6,135 nucleotides of DNA from Candidatus Avipropionibacterium avicola (GCA_018715445.1 DVLP01000431.1:1-6135), one strand, 5' to 3'. Shown: positions 1 to 6,135, numbered from the stretch's first letter. The notes: generated by a model from the letters alone, not told the origin. Numbers and translations: made by a program.

Positions 1-153
1 CAGACTGTCTCCAGCCCACCGTCCAGCCCACCGCCCAGCGGCGGCGATGGCTCCGAGGACGACAACTCCACCGATGAGCCCCAGCGCGGCCCCTCGCCGC
101 GCCCGACGTCGCCCACCCCCACCTCACCTCACGCGAAGGAGACGCCCGGATGA
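1..153 (+). CDS. C-terminal tail of an upstream gene, possibly a helicase-associated protein (5' truncated)
   Basis: Frame 1 is open from the window edge for 50 codons and stops at TGA 151-153. The peptide is low complexity: it starts QTVSSPPSSPPPSGG, has an acidic patch (GSEDDNSTDE), then a Pro/Ser/Thr-rich end closing with HAKETPG. About 84% of its codons end in G or C, as in the complete genes nearby, so it is very probably coding. Its stop overlaps the helicase start as ATGA, which suggests one operon and translational coupling. The tail looks disordered and carries no domain, so function cannot be read from it. In Mycobacterium tuberculosis the gene next to xpb (Rv0862c) encodes a protein with an XPB-like helicase-associated domain. 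An orthologue of that is my guess here, from context only. That the stretch is the end of a gene is fairly secure; its identity is not. Confidence 0.6.
   Translation, partial: QTVSSPPSSPPPSGGDGSEDDNSTDEPQRGPSPRPTSPTPTSPHAKETPG
135..141 (+). promoter_or_regulatory. Ribosome binding site of the XPB helicase gene
   Basis: GAAGGAG lies 8 bases before the ATG at 150, inside the last codons of the upstream gene. It is a strong Shine-Dalgarno match and fixes the helicase start at 150. Confidence 0.8.
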
Positions 154-1793
154 CCGGTGGCCCATTGGTGGTCCAGTCCGATCGCACGCTGTTGTTGGAG
201 ATCGACCACGAGCAGGCCGACCAGTGCCGGATCGACATCTCCCCGTTCGCCGAGCTGGAACGAGCCCCTGAGCACATCCACACCTACCGGGTCACCCCGT
301 TGGGCCTGTGGAACGCCCGCGCGGCCGGACATGACGCCGAGCAGGTCGTCGACGTCCTGCTGCGCCACAGCCGCTACCCCGTGCCGCCGTCGCTGCTGAT
401 CGACATCGCCGAGACCATGGACCGCTACGGTCGGCTGCGCATCGAGCAGCACCCCAGCCACGGTCTGGTGCTGGTCTCGACCGATCTGGCCGTGCTCACC
501 GAGGTGCTGCGCTCGGCCAAGGTGAAGGGCTTGGTCGGTGACCGGATCGACGAGCACACCGTCGCGGTCCACCCCTCGGAGCGGGGCCACCTCAAGCAGG
601 TCCTGCTCAAGCTCGGCTGGCCGGCCGAGGACCTCGCCGGCTATGTCGACGGCGAGGCCCACCCGATCGATCTCGACACCACAGAGTGGGAGCTGCGGCC
701 GTACCAGAAGTTGGCGGCCGACGGGTTCTGGCACGGCGGTTCGGGTGTGGTCGTGTTGCCTTGTGGAGCAGGAAAGACACTGGTCGGGGCGGCTGCGATG
801 GCCCATGCCCGCGCCACCACGTTGATCCTGGTCACGAACACCGTCTCGGCCCGCCAGTGGAAGGACGAGCTGGTCCGTCGCACCTCGTTGACCGAGGACG
901 AGATCGGTGAGTACTCCGGCTCCAAGAAGGAGATCCGCCCGGTGACGATCGCCACCTACCAGGTGATCACCACCAAGCGGAACGGGGTCCATCCCCACCT
1001 CGAACTGTTCAGCGCCCGTGACTGGGGTCTGGTGATCTATGACGAGGTCCACCTGCTACCGGCGCCGGTCTTCCGGATGACCGCCGACCTGCAGGCCCGC
1101 CGTCGCCTCGGCCTGACCGCCACCCTGGTCCGCGAGGACGGCCGCGAGGGTGACGTGTTCTCGCTGATCGGGCCGAAGCGGTTCGACGCCCCGTGGAAGG
1201 ACATCGAGTCCCAGGGCTGGATCGCCCCCGCCGACTGCGTCGAGGTCCGGGTCACCCTGACCGATGCCGAACGGATGACCTACGCCGTCGCCGAGCCGGA
1301 CGTGAAGTACCGGCTGGCCGCCTCGGCCGAGTCCAAGACCGAGGCCGTGCTCGAGCTGGTCCGTGCCCACGAGGGCTCGCCGCGTCTGGTGATCGGGCAG
1401 TACGTCGACCAACTCGACGACCTGGCCGAACGGTTGGACGCACCGTTGATCAAGGGCGACACCACGAATCGTCAACGACAGAAGCTCTTCGACGCGTTCC
1501 GCAACGGCGAGATCGACCTGTTGGTGGTCAGCAAGGTCGCCAACTTCTCGATCGACCTGCCGTCGGCCCAGGTCGCGATCCAGGTCTCGGGCGCCTTCGG
1601 CTCGCGCCAGGAGGAGGCCCAGCGACTCGGCCGGATCCTGCGCCCCAAGGCCGACGGAGTGACCGCCCGGTTCTATGCCGTGGTCTCCCGCGACACCGTC
1701 GATGCCGAGTTCGCCCAGCACCGGCAGCGTTTCCTTGCCGAGCAGGGATATGCCTACCGCATCATCGACGCCGAGGAGATCGGCACCAGCTGA
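150..1793 (+). CDS. xpb: XPB/ERCC3-family 3'-5' DNA helicase
   Basis: A 547-residue superfamily 2 DNA helicase of the bacterial XPB type, an ATP-driven 3'-5' DNA translocase. Residues 1-175 form the N-terminal XPB-like region, ending in the family sequence [18 protein letters not shown]. The RecA-like core follows: ELRPYQ (181-186), Walker A GAGKT (206-210), Walker B/motif II DEVH (298-301), motif III LTAT (322-325), and the XPB hallmark RED triad at R328-E329-D330. In the second RecA domain are [11 protein letters not shown] (461-471) and motif [15 protein letters not shown] (487-499) with its arginines. All catalytic motifs are intact and the length matches the mycobacterial protein (about 540 residues). 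The start follows a good ribosome binding site and an ATGA overlap with the upstream gene. The eukaryotic homologue works in TFIIH in repair and transcription. Bacteria use UvrABC for excision repair, so the role here is less certain, though a DNA-repair function is usually assumed. The TGA is followed by a 68-base gap before prpD. Confidence 0.96.
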   Translation: MTGGPLVVQSDRTLLLEIDHEQADQCRIDISPFAELERAPEHIHTYRVTPLGLWNARAAGHDAEQVVDVLLRHSRYPVPPSLLIDIAETMDRYGRLRIEQHPSHGLVLVSTDLAVLTEVLRSAKVKGLVGDRIDEHTVAVHPSERGHLKQVLLKLGWPAEDLAGYVDGEAHPIDLDTTEWELRPYQKLAADGFWHGGSGVVVLPCGAGKTLVGAAAMAHARATTLILVTNTVSARQWKDELVRRTSLTEDEIGEYSGSKKEIRPVTIATYQVITTKRNGVHPHLELFSARDWGLVIYDEVHLLPAPVFRMTADLQARRRLGLTATLVREDGREGDVFSLIGPKRFDAPWKDIESQGWIAPADCVEVRVTLTDAERMTYAVAEPDVKYRLAASAESKTEAVLELVRAHEGSPRLVIGQYVDQLDDLAERLDAPLIKGDTTNRQRQKLFDAFRNGEIDLLVVSKVANFSIDLPSAQVAIQVSGAFGSRQEEAQRLGRILRPKADGVTARFYAVVSRDTVDAEFAQHRQRFLAEQGYAYRIIDAEEIGTS

Positions 1794-1849
1794 ACGGCTG
1801 CCCGGCCGCACCTCCACCGAGCCACCACGAACCCCACCGAATCAACGAC

Positions 1850-1856
1850 GAAAGAG
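1850..1856 (+). promoter_or_regulatory. Ribosome binding site that decides the prpD start
   Basis: GAAAGAG lies 5 bases before the ATG at 1862. The prpD frame is open far upstream into xpb, so this site, together with the usual family N-terminus ([11 protein letters not shown]), sets the start. A GTG at 1856 is two codons upstream in frame but overlaps the binding site and is less likely. Confidence 0.6.
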
Positions 1857-1861
1857 TGCCG

Positions 1862-3376
1862 ATGAAGATCCACCCGGTCCGGGTCCATCCCAGTCAGGAC
1901 GCACTGGCCCACGAGCAGCAGCTCGCCCACCAGCTCGCCCGGGTCGCGGTCGACGAGGTGGCGGTCACCGACGAGGCGACCGACATGATCATCAACCGGA
2001 TCATCGACAACGCCTCGGTCGCGATCGCCTCGGCCACCCGGGCCCCGATCGTCGCGGCCCGCGCGCAGGCGGGCAGCCACCCGGCCAGCTCCAGCGGCCA
2101 CGGGGCACTCGTGATGGCGACCGGTGACCGTACCTCGGTGGAGTGGGCGGCCTGGGCCAACGGCGTCGCGGTCCGCGAGCTCGACTACCACGACACCTTC
2201 CTGGCCGCCGACTACTCCCACCCCGGCGACAACATCCCGCCGATCCTGGCCGTCGCCCAGCACACCGGCGCCTCAGGCCCCGACCTGGTCCGAGGCATCG
2301 CCACCGGCTACGAGATCCAGGTCGACCTGGTCAAGGCGATCTGCCTGCACGCCCACAAGATCGACCACGTCGCCCACCTCGGCCCGTCGGCGGCTGCCGG
2401 CATCGGCACCCTGCTGGGCCTCGGGGTCGACACCATCTTCCAGGCGATCGGGCAGGCCCTGCACACCACGACCGCCACCCGGCAGTCGCGCAAGGGCGAG
2501 ATCTCCACCTGGAAGGCGTACGCCCCCGCCTTCGCCGGCAAGCTCGCCATCGAGGCCGTCGACCGCGCAATGCGCGGCCAGACCTCACCGGTCCCGATCT
2601 ACGAGGGTGAGGACGGTGTCATCGCCTGGCTGCTGGACGGTCCTGACGCCACGTACGAGGTCCCGCTGCCCGAGCCGGGTGAGCCGAAGCGGGCCATCCT
2701 GGACACCTACACCAAGGAGCACTCCGCGGAGTACCAGGCGCAGGCCTGGATCGACCTGGCCCGCAAGCTGCACCGCACCCACCCCGAGCTGGCCGACCCC
2801 GAGCGGGTGGCCTCGATCGTGATCCGCACCAGCCACCACACCCATGCCGTGATCGGCACCGGCGCCAACGATCCCCAGAAGTTCGACCCGCAGGCCTCCC
2901 GCGAGACCCTGGACCACTCGCTGCCCTACATCTTCACCGTGGCCCTGCAGGACGGGAGCTGGCACCACGTCGACTCCTACACCCGGGAGCGAGCCACCCG
3001 CCGCGACACCGTTGCGCTGTGGCAGAAGGTCAGCACCGAGGAGGATCCCGAGTGGACCCGGCGCTACCACTCCACCGACATCGCCGAGAAGGCGTTCGGC
3101 GGATCGATCGAGATCACCCGGACCGACGGCAGCGTGGTCACCGACGAGATCGCGGTCGCCGACGCCCATCCGCTAGGGGCCCGGCCCTTCGCCCGGGAGC
3201 AGTACGTGGCCAAGTTCCGTACCCTGACAGAAGGTCTGGTCGATCCGCGTGAGGCGGACCGCTTCCTCGATGCTGTCCAACGCCTGCCCGAGCTCGGCGC
3301 CGGGGAGCTCGACCAGCTCAACGTGCTGACCGCCGACGGCATCGTCACCGGCGACGACCCGGAAGGGTTGTTCTGA
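1862..3376 (+). CDS. prpD: 2-methylcitrate dehydratase PrpD
   Basis: A 504-residue MmgE/PrpD-family enzyme, which uses no iron-sulfur cluster. It removes water from 2-methylcitrate to give 2-methyl-cis-aconitate, the second step of the methylcitrate cycle, in the cytoplasm. Family sequence blocks are easy to see: [14 protein letters not shown] (44-57), the active-site region [16 protein letters not shown] (98-113) followed by [12 protein letters not shown] (119-130), [16 protein letters not shown] (165-180), and [19 protein letters not shown] (202-220). The smaller C-terminal domain begins near residue 280 with [13 protein letters not shown] and contains [19 protein letters not shown] (325-343). 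Length and end points match the actinobacterial enzyme (Rv1130 type). It opens a prpD-prpB-prpC cluster, the same order as in M. smegmatis and Corynebacterium. Its TGA overlaps the prpB ATG (TGATG), so the two are likely translated in a coupled way. Complete conversion to 2-methylisocitrate needs an aconitase, not present here. Confidence 0.96.
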   Translation: MKIHPVRVHPSQDALAHEQQLAHQLARVAVDEVAVTDEATDMIINRIIDNASVAIASATRAPIVAARAQAGSHPASSSGHGALVMATGDRTSVEWAAWANGVAVRELDYHDTFLAADYSHPGDNIPPILAVAQHTGASGPDLVRGIATGYEIQVDLVKAICLHAHKIDHVAHLGPSAAAGIGTLLGLGVDTIFQAIGQALHTTTATRQSRKGEISTWKAYAPAFAGKLAIEAVDRAMRGQTSPVPIYEGEDGVIAWLLDGPDATYEVPLPEPGEPKRAILDTYTKEHSAEYQAQAWIDLARKLHRTHPELADPERVASIVIRTSHHTHAVIGTGANDPQKFDPQASRETLDHSLPYIFTVALQDGSWHHVDSYTRERATRRDTVALWQKVSTEEDPEWTRRYHSTDIAEKAFGGSIEITRTDGSVVTDEIAVADAHPLGARPFAREQYVAKFRTLTEGLVDPREADRFLDAVQRLPELGAGELDQLNVLTADGIVTGDDPEGLF

Positions 3377-4275
3377 TGCTGTACGCGAGCACCACTCCTG
3401 CCGAGAAGCGGGTACGACTGCGCGAGCAGCTGGTGCCCGGTGCTGCTCTGCCGTTCCCCGGTGCCTTCACCCCGGTGACGGCACGCCTGATCGAGCGCAA
3501 GGGGTTCGCCGGGGTCTACATCTCCGGCGCGGTGCTGGCCAACGAGCTCGGCCTGCCCGACATCGGCCTCACCAGTCTGACCGAGGTCGCGACCCGGGCC
3601 GGACAGATCGCCCGGATCACCGACTTGCCCGCCCTGGTCGATGCCGACACCGGCTTCGGTGAGCCGATGAACGTGGCCCGCACCGTCCAGGAGCTGGAGG
3701 CCGCCGGTCTGGCCGGCTGCCACATCGAGGACCAGGTGAATCCCAAGCGGTGTGGACATCTGGACGGCAAGGCAGTCGTCGACCGGGCCACTGCGGTCCG
3801 TCGCGTCCAGGCCGCCACCCAGGGCCGTACCGACCCGAACTTCCTGGTGATGGCCCGCACCGACCTGCGCGGGGTCGAGGGCTTCGACGCCGCTCTGGAC
3901 CGGATGAAGGCGCTGGTCGACGCCGGTGCCGATGCGATCTTCCCCGAGGCCCTGGCCGACCTGTCGGAGTTCGAGAAGGTCTGCGCTGCGCTCGAGGTCC
4001 CGGTGCTGGCCAACATGACCGAGTTCGGCAAGTCCGAACTGTTCACCCGCGACCAACTCGCCTCGGCCGGAGTGGCGATGGTGATCTATCCGGTCACCCT
4101 GCTGCGCAGTGCCCTCGGCGCCGCCGAACGGGTGCTGGACGCCATCACCGCCGACGGCACCCAGGCCGCCGAGGTCGATCAGATGTACACCCGTGCCCAG
4201 CTGTACGACCTGGTCGACTACGCCGGATACGCCACCTTCGACGAGGATGTCTTCAACTTCACCCTGCCTGACTGA
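3376..4275 (+). CDS. prpB: 2-methylisocitrate lyase PrpB
   Basis: A 299-residue member of the isocitrate lyase/PEP mutase superfamily, a Mg2+-dependent TIM-barrel enzyme that splits 2-methylisocitrate into pyruvate and succinate, the last step of the methylcitrate cycle. The lyase signature KRCGH is at 124-128 with the catalytic cysteine C126. The metal-binding acidic motif VDADTGFG (88-95) supplies D89 and D91, and HIEDQ (116-120) supplies E118. MARTD (159-163) and NMTEFGKS (213-220) complete the active-site shell. The substrate loop reads YISGAVLAN (48-56), where the E. coli enzyme has SGGG, a normal-looking variation. At about 300 residues it is PrpB-sized; full isocitrate lyases exceed 400 residues, so that alternative is unlikely. 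The ATG shares its A with the prpD stop, and GGAAGG at 3361-3366 within prpD is its ribosome binding site. A 58-base gap with a hairpin separates it from prpC. Confidence 0.95.
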   Translation: MLYASTTPAEKRVRLREQLVPGAALPFPGAFTPVTARLIERKGFAGVYISGAVLANELGLPDIGLTSLTEVATRAGQIARITDLPALVDADTGFGEPMNVARTVQELEAAGLAGCHIEDQVNPKRCGHLDGKAVVDRATAVRRVQAATQGRTDPNFLVMARTDLRGVEGFDAALDRMKALVDAGADAIFPEALADLSEFEKVCAALEVPVLANMTEFGKSELFTRDQLASAGVAMVIYPVTLLRSALGAAERVLDAITADGTQAAEVDQMYTRAQLYDLVDYAGYATFDEDVFNFTLPD

Positions 4276-4296
4276 CCACCGCCTGACCCATCCGCC

Positions 4297-4315
4297 CCCC
4301 GAGCTCGTCGAGGGG
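4297..4315 (+). repeat. Short hairpin repeat between prpB and prpC, resembling a widespread high-GC intergenic element
   Basis: CCCCGAGCTCGTCGAGGGG folds as four C-G pairs (4297-4300 with 4312-4315), a tandem G-A/A-G mismatch (4301-4302 with 4310-4311), one G-C pair (4303 with 4309) and a 5-base loop CTCGT. From memory it matches a very common bacterial intergenic repeat, CCCTTCGACAAGCTCAGGG, read on the other strand, with the T-A stem pair replaced by C-G. No U tract follows, so it is not a classical terminator, and it ends just before the prpC ribosome binding site. It could affect mRNA stability or prpC expression. The hairpin is seen directly; family membership is recognition without a search. 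Confidence 0.6.
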
Positions 4316-4320
4316 CCCGA

Positions 4321-4327
4321 GAAGGAG
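4321..4327 (+). promoter_or_regulatory. Ribosome binding site that decides the prpC start
   Basis: GAAGGAG lies 6 bases before the ATG at 4334. The prpC frame is open upstream into prpB as far as an ATG at 4109, so this site is what fixes the true start. Confidence 0.8.
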
Positions 4328-4333
4328 CACAGC

Positions 4334-5479
4334 ATGAGTGACAGCGAGATCAAGAAGGGCCTGGCCGGCGTCGTCGTCGACCAGACCGCCATCTCCAAGG
4401 TCAATCCGGAGACGAACTCCCTGCTCTATCGGGGATATCCGGTCCAGGAGCTGGCGGCCCGTGCCAGCTTCGAGGAGGTCGCCTGGCTGCTCTGGCACGG
4501 CGAGCTGCCCAGCGCCGACGAGCTGGCCGAACTGGTCAGCTTCGAGCGCGCCAACCGTGCACTCACTCCGCAGGTCAAGGCTGCGATCGACCTGCTGCCG
4601 ACCGACTGCCACCCGATGGACGTCGGCCGGACCGCGGTCTCGGTGATCGGTGCCGGCCACCCCCGCGCCGAGGACTCCTCGCCGGAGGCCGAGCTGGAGA
4701 AGGCCAAGCACCTGTGGGCCCAGTTCCCTGCAGTGGTGGCCTACGACCAGCGACGCCGCCGCGGCCTGGACCCGGTCGAGCCGCGCGACGACCTGGACTA
4801 CTCCGAGAACTTCTTGTGGATGAGCTTCGGCGAGCAGGCCCACCCGGCGGTCGTCGACGCCTTCCGGGTGTCGATGGTGCTCTACGCCGAGCACTCCTTC
4901 AACGCCTCCACGTTCACCGCCCGGGTGATCACCTCGACCCTGGCCGACCTGCACTCGGCCGTCACCGGCGCGATCGGCGCACTGAAGGGCCCGCTGCACG
5001 GCGGTGCCAACGAGGCCGTGATGCACACCTTCGCCGAGATCGGGATCCGTGACGGGGAGCCGGCCGACCAGGCGCTCGAGCGGGCCCGGACCTGGATGGA
5101 GCAGGCGCTCGCCGAGAAGCGCAAGGTGATGGGCTTCGGCCACCGGGTCTACAAGAACGGTGACTCCCGGGTCCCCACCATGAAGGCGGCTCTGGATCGG
5201 ATGGTGGAGCACTACGGTCGCGATGACCTGATGGGCCTGTACGACGGCCTCGAGCAGGCGATGGAGCACGCCAAGCAGATCAAGCCCAACCTGGACTACC
5301 CGGCCGGGCCGACCTATCACCTGATGGGCTTCGACACCGCGATGTTCACCCCGTTGTTCATCGCCTCCCGGATCACCGGATGGACCGCCCACGTGATGGA
5401 GCAGCGCGCCGCGAACGCCCTGATCCGTCCCCTGTCGGACTACGTCGGCCCCGACGAACGCCACCTCCCGCAGCTCTGA
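4334..5479 (+). CDS. prpC: 2-methylcitrate synthase PrpC
   Basis: A 381-residue citrate-synthase-family enzyme that condenses propionyl-CoA with oxaloacetate to 2-methylcitrate and CoA, the entry step of the methylcitrate cycle. The N-terminus has the family phrase SLLYRGYPVQELA (29-41). Substrate and catalytic residues are present: H187 in AEHSFNAST, catalytic H222 in GPLHGGANE, H270 in GFGHRVYK, catalytic D321 in NLDYPAG, R346 in ASRITGW and R365 in IRPLSDY. The sequence YPAGPTYHLMGFDTAMFTP (322-340) is the variant I associate with actinobacterial methylcitrate synthases such as Rv1131; ordinary citrate synthases usually have NVDFYSG here. Length fits the short dimeric type (about 370-390 residues), without the N-terminal extension of E. 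coli GltA. Position in the prp cluster supports PrpC. Some actinobacterial PrpC enzymes also accept acetyl-CoA, so citrate synthase side activity is possible. Hairpins follow directly after the TGA. Confidence 0.95.
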   Translation: MSDSEIKKGLAGVVVDQTAISKVNPETNSLLYRGYPVQELAARASFEEVAWLLWHGELPSADELAELVSFERANRALTPQVKAAIDLLPTDCHPMDVGRTAVSVIGAGHPRAEDSSPEAELEKAKHLWAQFPAVVAYDQRRRRGLDPVEPRDDLDYSENFLWMSFGEQAHPAVVDAFRVSMVLYAEHSFNASTFTARVITSTLADLHSAVTGAIGALKGPLHGGANEAVMHTFAEIGIRDGEPADQALERARTWMEQALAEKRKVMGFGHRVYKNGDSRVPTMKAALDRMVEHYGRDDLMGLYDGLEQAMEHAKQIKPNLDYPAGPTYHLMGFDTAMFTPLFIASRITGWTAHVMEQRAANALIRPLSDYVGPDERHLPQL

Positions 5480-5502
5480 CCAACGTCCGTGACCTTTGTG
5501 AC

Positions 5503-5522
5503 GACCCCCGTTGGTAGGGGTC
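5503..5522 (+). terminator. Candidate terminator hairpin just after prpC
   Basis: GACCCC (5503-5508) pairs with GGGGTC (5517-5522) around an 8-base loop with a C-A mismatch at its base, 24 bases after the prpC stop. There is no U tract, which is common for actinobacterial hairpin terminators but weakens the call. A competing 7-base pairing uses the loop: ACCAACG (5479-5485) with CGTTGGT (5509-5515). The two cannot form together. Confidence 0.4.
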
Positions 5523-5531
5523 ACGGTCGCT
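5520..5531 (+). repeat. 12-base direct repeat, copy 1
   Basis: GTCACGGTCGCT here recurs exactly at 6027-6038. This copy overlaps the right arm of the hairpin after prpC. The two copies bracket most of the gene-poor tail. Confidence 0.45.
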
Positions 5532-5579
5532 GGGTCGGGCATGACTTACTGCCCTGTCTCAGGATCCGGAGGTCATCAC

Positions 5580-5593
5580 CGGGGTCCGCCCCG
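5580..5593. other. Perfect GC-rich hairpin with a 4-base loop
   Basis: CGGGG (5580-5584) pairs with CCCCG (5589-5593) around TCCG. It sits inside a wider inverted repeat, GCATGAC (5539-5545) with GTCATGC (5593-5599), which shares base 5593 with the inner stem. No U tract follows. Function unknown; it may belong to the structured 3' end of the prp transcript. Confidence 0.4.
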
Positions 5594-5618
5594 TCATGCG
5601 CCGCGCTCCGCTCGGATC

Positions 5619-5634
5619 CGGTCTTTCGGGACCG
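5619..5634. other. Hairpin with a UUCG loop
   Basis: CGGTCT (5619-5624) pairs with GGACCG (5629-5634), closing on a T-G pair around TTCG. UUCG loops are unusually stable in RNA, although the classic form has a C-G closing pair, absent here. Part of the cluster of hairpins after prpC. Confidence 0.4.
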
Positions 5635-5700
5635 CTACCACCGCAAATGGGCCCAGGACGATGTCGCGCAGACGGGACAGTCAGATGAGGGCGGCGTGGT

Positions 5701-5731
5701 GTTTCCGTCCTGTTCAGCATGCTGAGGAAAC
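5701..5731. repeat. 12-base palindrome nested in a longer inverted repeat
   Basis: TCAGCATGCTGA (5714-5725) is a perfect palindrome. It is flanked by GTTTCC (5701-5706) and its complement GGAAAC (5726-5731), with 7 unpaired bases on the left side only. It could be a protein-binding operator, as perfect palindromes often are, or an imperfect RNA hairpin. No gene start lies clearly beside it, so neither role is established. Confidence 0.4.
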
Positions 5732-5766
5732 CAGGAGCCTTACCGAGCCCTCGAACCCACACGCCA

Positions 5767-5790
5767 ACCCCTCGACGCGTGACGAGGGGT
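5767..5790. terminator. Perfect 8-bp hairpin, possible (bidirectional) terminator
   Basis: ACCCCTCG (5767-5774) pairs perfectly with CGAGGGGT (5783-5790) around the 8-base loop ACGCGTGA. This is the longest uninterrupted stem noticed in the window. No T-rich tract follows on either strand. Its CCCC...GAGGGG arms resemble those of the repeat in the prpB-prpC gap, so it may be a diverged relative and not a terminator. Confidence 0.35.
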
Positions 5791-6026
5791 ATAGGGACAT
5801 CTCCCCGACCGCGATGGAGTGGCCAGCCAGACCGACCGAGCAACAGGAGCATCGTGGTCGCTCTTCAAACAACGACTGGCCCTTACCGCAACGGACGGCC
5901 CAACCTTCGGCCAAGTGACAGACCCTGCCACTGACGTGCTCATGGCGGCAGCTGAATGGGCGGCTGAGACAGGCTGGATGCCACCCGCACCGTGATTGGC
6001 CACACCGGACCGACGATGGGGCAAGC

Positions 6027-6038
6027 GTCACGGTCGCT
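6027..6038 (+). repeat. 12-base direct repeat, copy 2
   Basis: Exact second copy of GTCACGGTCGCT, 507 bases after the first. The sequence after each copy stays loosely similar (GGGTCGG against CTGGGCGG), so the pair may be slightly longer and imperfect. Confidence 0.45.
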
Positions 6039-6135
6039 CTGGGCGGTCGACAACGACTCCCTGAGGGTTGAGCTTCTACATGCCACTCAGTGCCCTCGCT
6101 ACGGCGTCAAAGGTCGGCCACGGTGCCACCCACAC

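Larger units (their letters stand above)
5480..6135. other. Non-coding or uncertain region downstream of prpC
   Basis: I see no convincing gene in these 656 bases. G+C in sample stretches counted by hand is about 58-62%, against about 67-77% in the genes, and no reading frame shows the strong third-position G/C preference of the coding part. The region holds a series of hairpins and a 12-base direct repeat listed separately. Weak possibilities are a 58-codon GTG-start ORF on the + strand (5819-5995), an overlapping + frame open to the right edge (GTG 5992 or ATG 6016), and a 19-residue C-terminal end on the - strand (6076-6135) from a gene beyond the window. No tRNA, rRNA, CRISPR or recognisable transposase was found. 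Confidence 0.6.

Noticed and set aside
129..1052. 307-residue ORF on the - strand
   Set aside because: It is antisense to the XPB helicase and low-information, with no ribosome binding site noted.
1193..1861. Upstream extension of prpD to an ATG at 1193 (727 residues)
   Set aside because: The added 223 residues lie inside xpb in another frame, are Arg/Pro-rich and match nothing in the PrpD family. The true start at 1862 has a ribosome binding site and the family N-terminus.
4109..4333. Upstream extension of prpC to an ATG at 4109
   Set aside because: It overlaps the end of prpB in another frame and reads Pro/Ser/Thr-rich. Part of it is a translation of the hairpin repeat (PELVEG). The GAAGGAG before 4334 marks the real start.
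3064..4404. 446-residue ORF on the - strand
   Set aside because: It is antisense to prpD and prpB, a common artefact of high-GC coding DNA. Its PSTSSG stretch is the translated hairpin repeat.
4259..5542. 427-residue ORF on the - strand
   Set aside because: It is antisense to the whole of prpC, whose catalytic residues are all intact. The translation is Gly/Val/Arg-rich with no recognisable domain.
5745..5770. TTCGA-containing stretch on the - strand resembling a tRNA T arm
   Set aside because: The bases flanking GGTTCGAG do not form a T stem and no other tRNA arms are present.
5790..5795. TATAGG as a -10 promoter box
   Set aside because: There is no -35 element at the right distance, and the preceding bases are an arm of the 8-bp hairpin.
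5489..5918. Two overlapping + strand ORFs (78 and 135 residues) after prpC
   Set aside because: They run through several strong hairpins, lack the G/C third-position bias of the real genes, and their products match nothing recognisable.

Overview
The window is high-GC DNA with compact same-strand genes. It most resembles a chromosomal core segment of an actinobacterium (Actinomycetota). The helicase and all three metabolic proteins closely resemble, by remembered sequence, their mycobacterial and corynebacterial counterparts; no database search was run. A propionibacterial or other non-mycobacterial actinobacterium is plausible, but genus cannot be fixed.

Layout, all on the + strand: (1) positions 1-153 hold the last 50 codons of an upstream gene, a Pro/Ser-rich acidic tail whose stop overlaps the next start as ATGA. 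(2) 150-1793 encodes an XPB/ERCC3-type 3'-5' DNA helicase. (3) After only 68 bases comes a three-gene methylcitrate-cycle cluster in the order prpD (1862-3376), prpB (3376-4275), prpC (4334-5479). (4) 5480-6135 has no convincing gene. It is visibly less GC-rich than the genes and holds several hairpins, a separated 12-base direct repeat and only weak short ORFs.

The three prp enzymes oxidise propionyl-CoA to pyruvate. PrpC condenses propionyl-CoA with oxaloacetate to 2-methylcitrate. PrpD dehydrates that to 2-methyl-cis-aconitate, which an aconitase encoded elsewhere rehydrates to 2-methylisocitrate. PrpB cleaves 2-methylisocitrate to pyruvate and succinate. No prpR/RamB-type regulator and no prpE are in the window. 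prpD and prpB are translationally coupled (TGATG), and the prpB-prpC gap carries a short hairpin repeat that looks like a widespread high-GC intergenic element.

I found no evidence of an undescribed system. The core genes are ordinary. The points worth a second look are the XPB-prp adjacency without a visible local regulator, the hairpin repeat inside the operon, and the structured, compositionally different 650-base tail.
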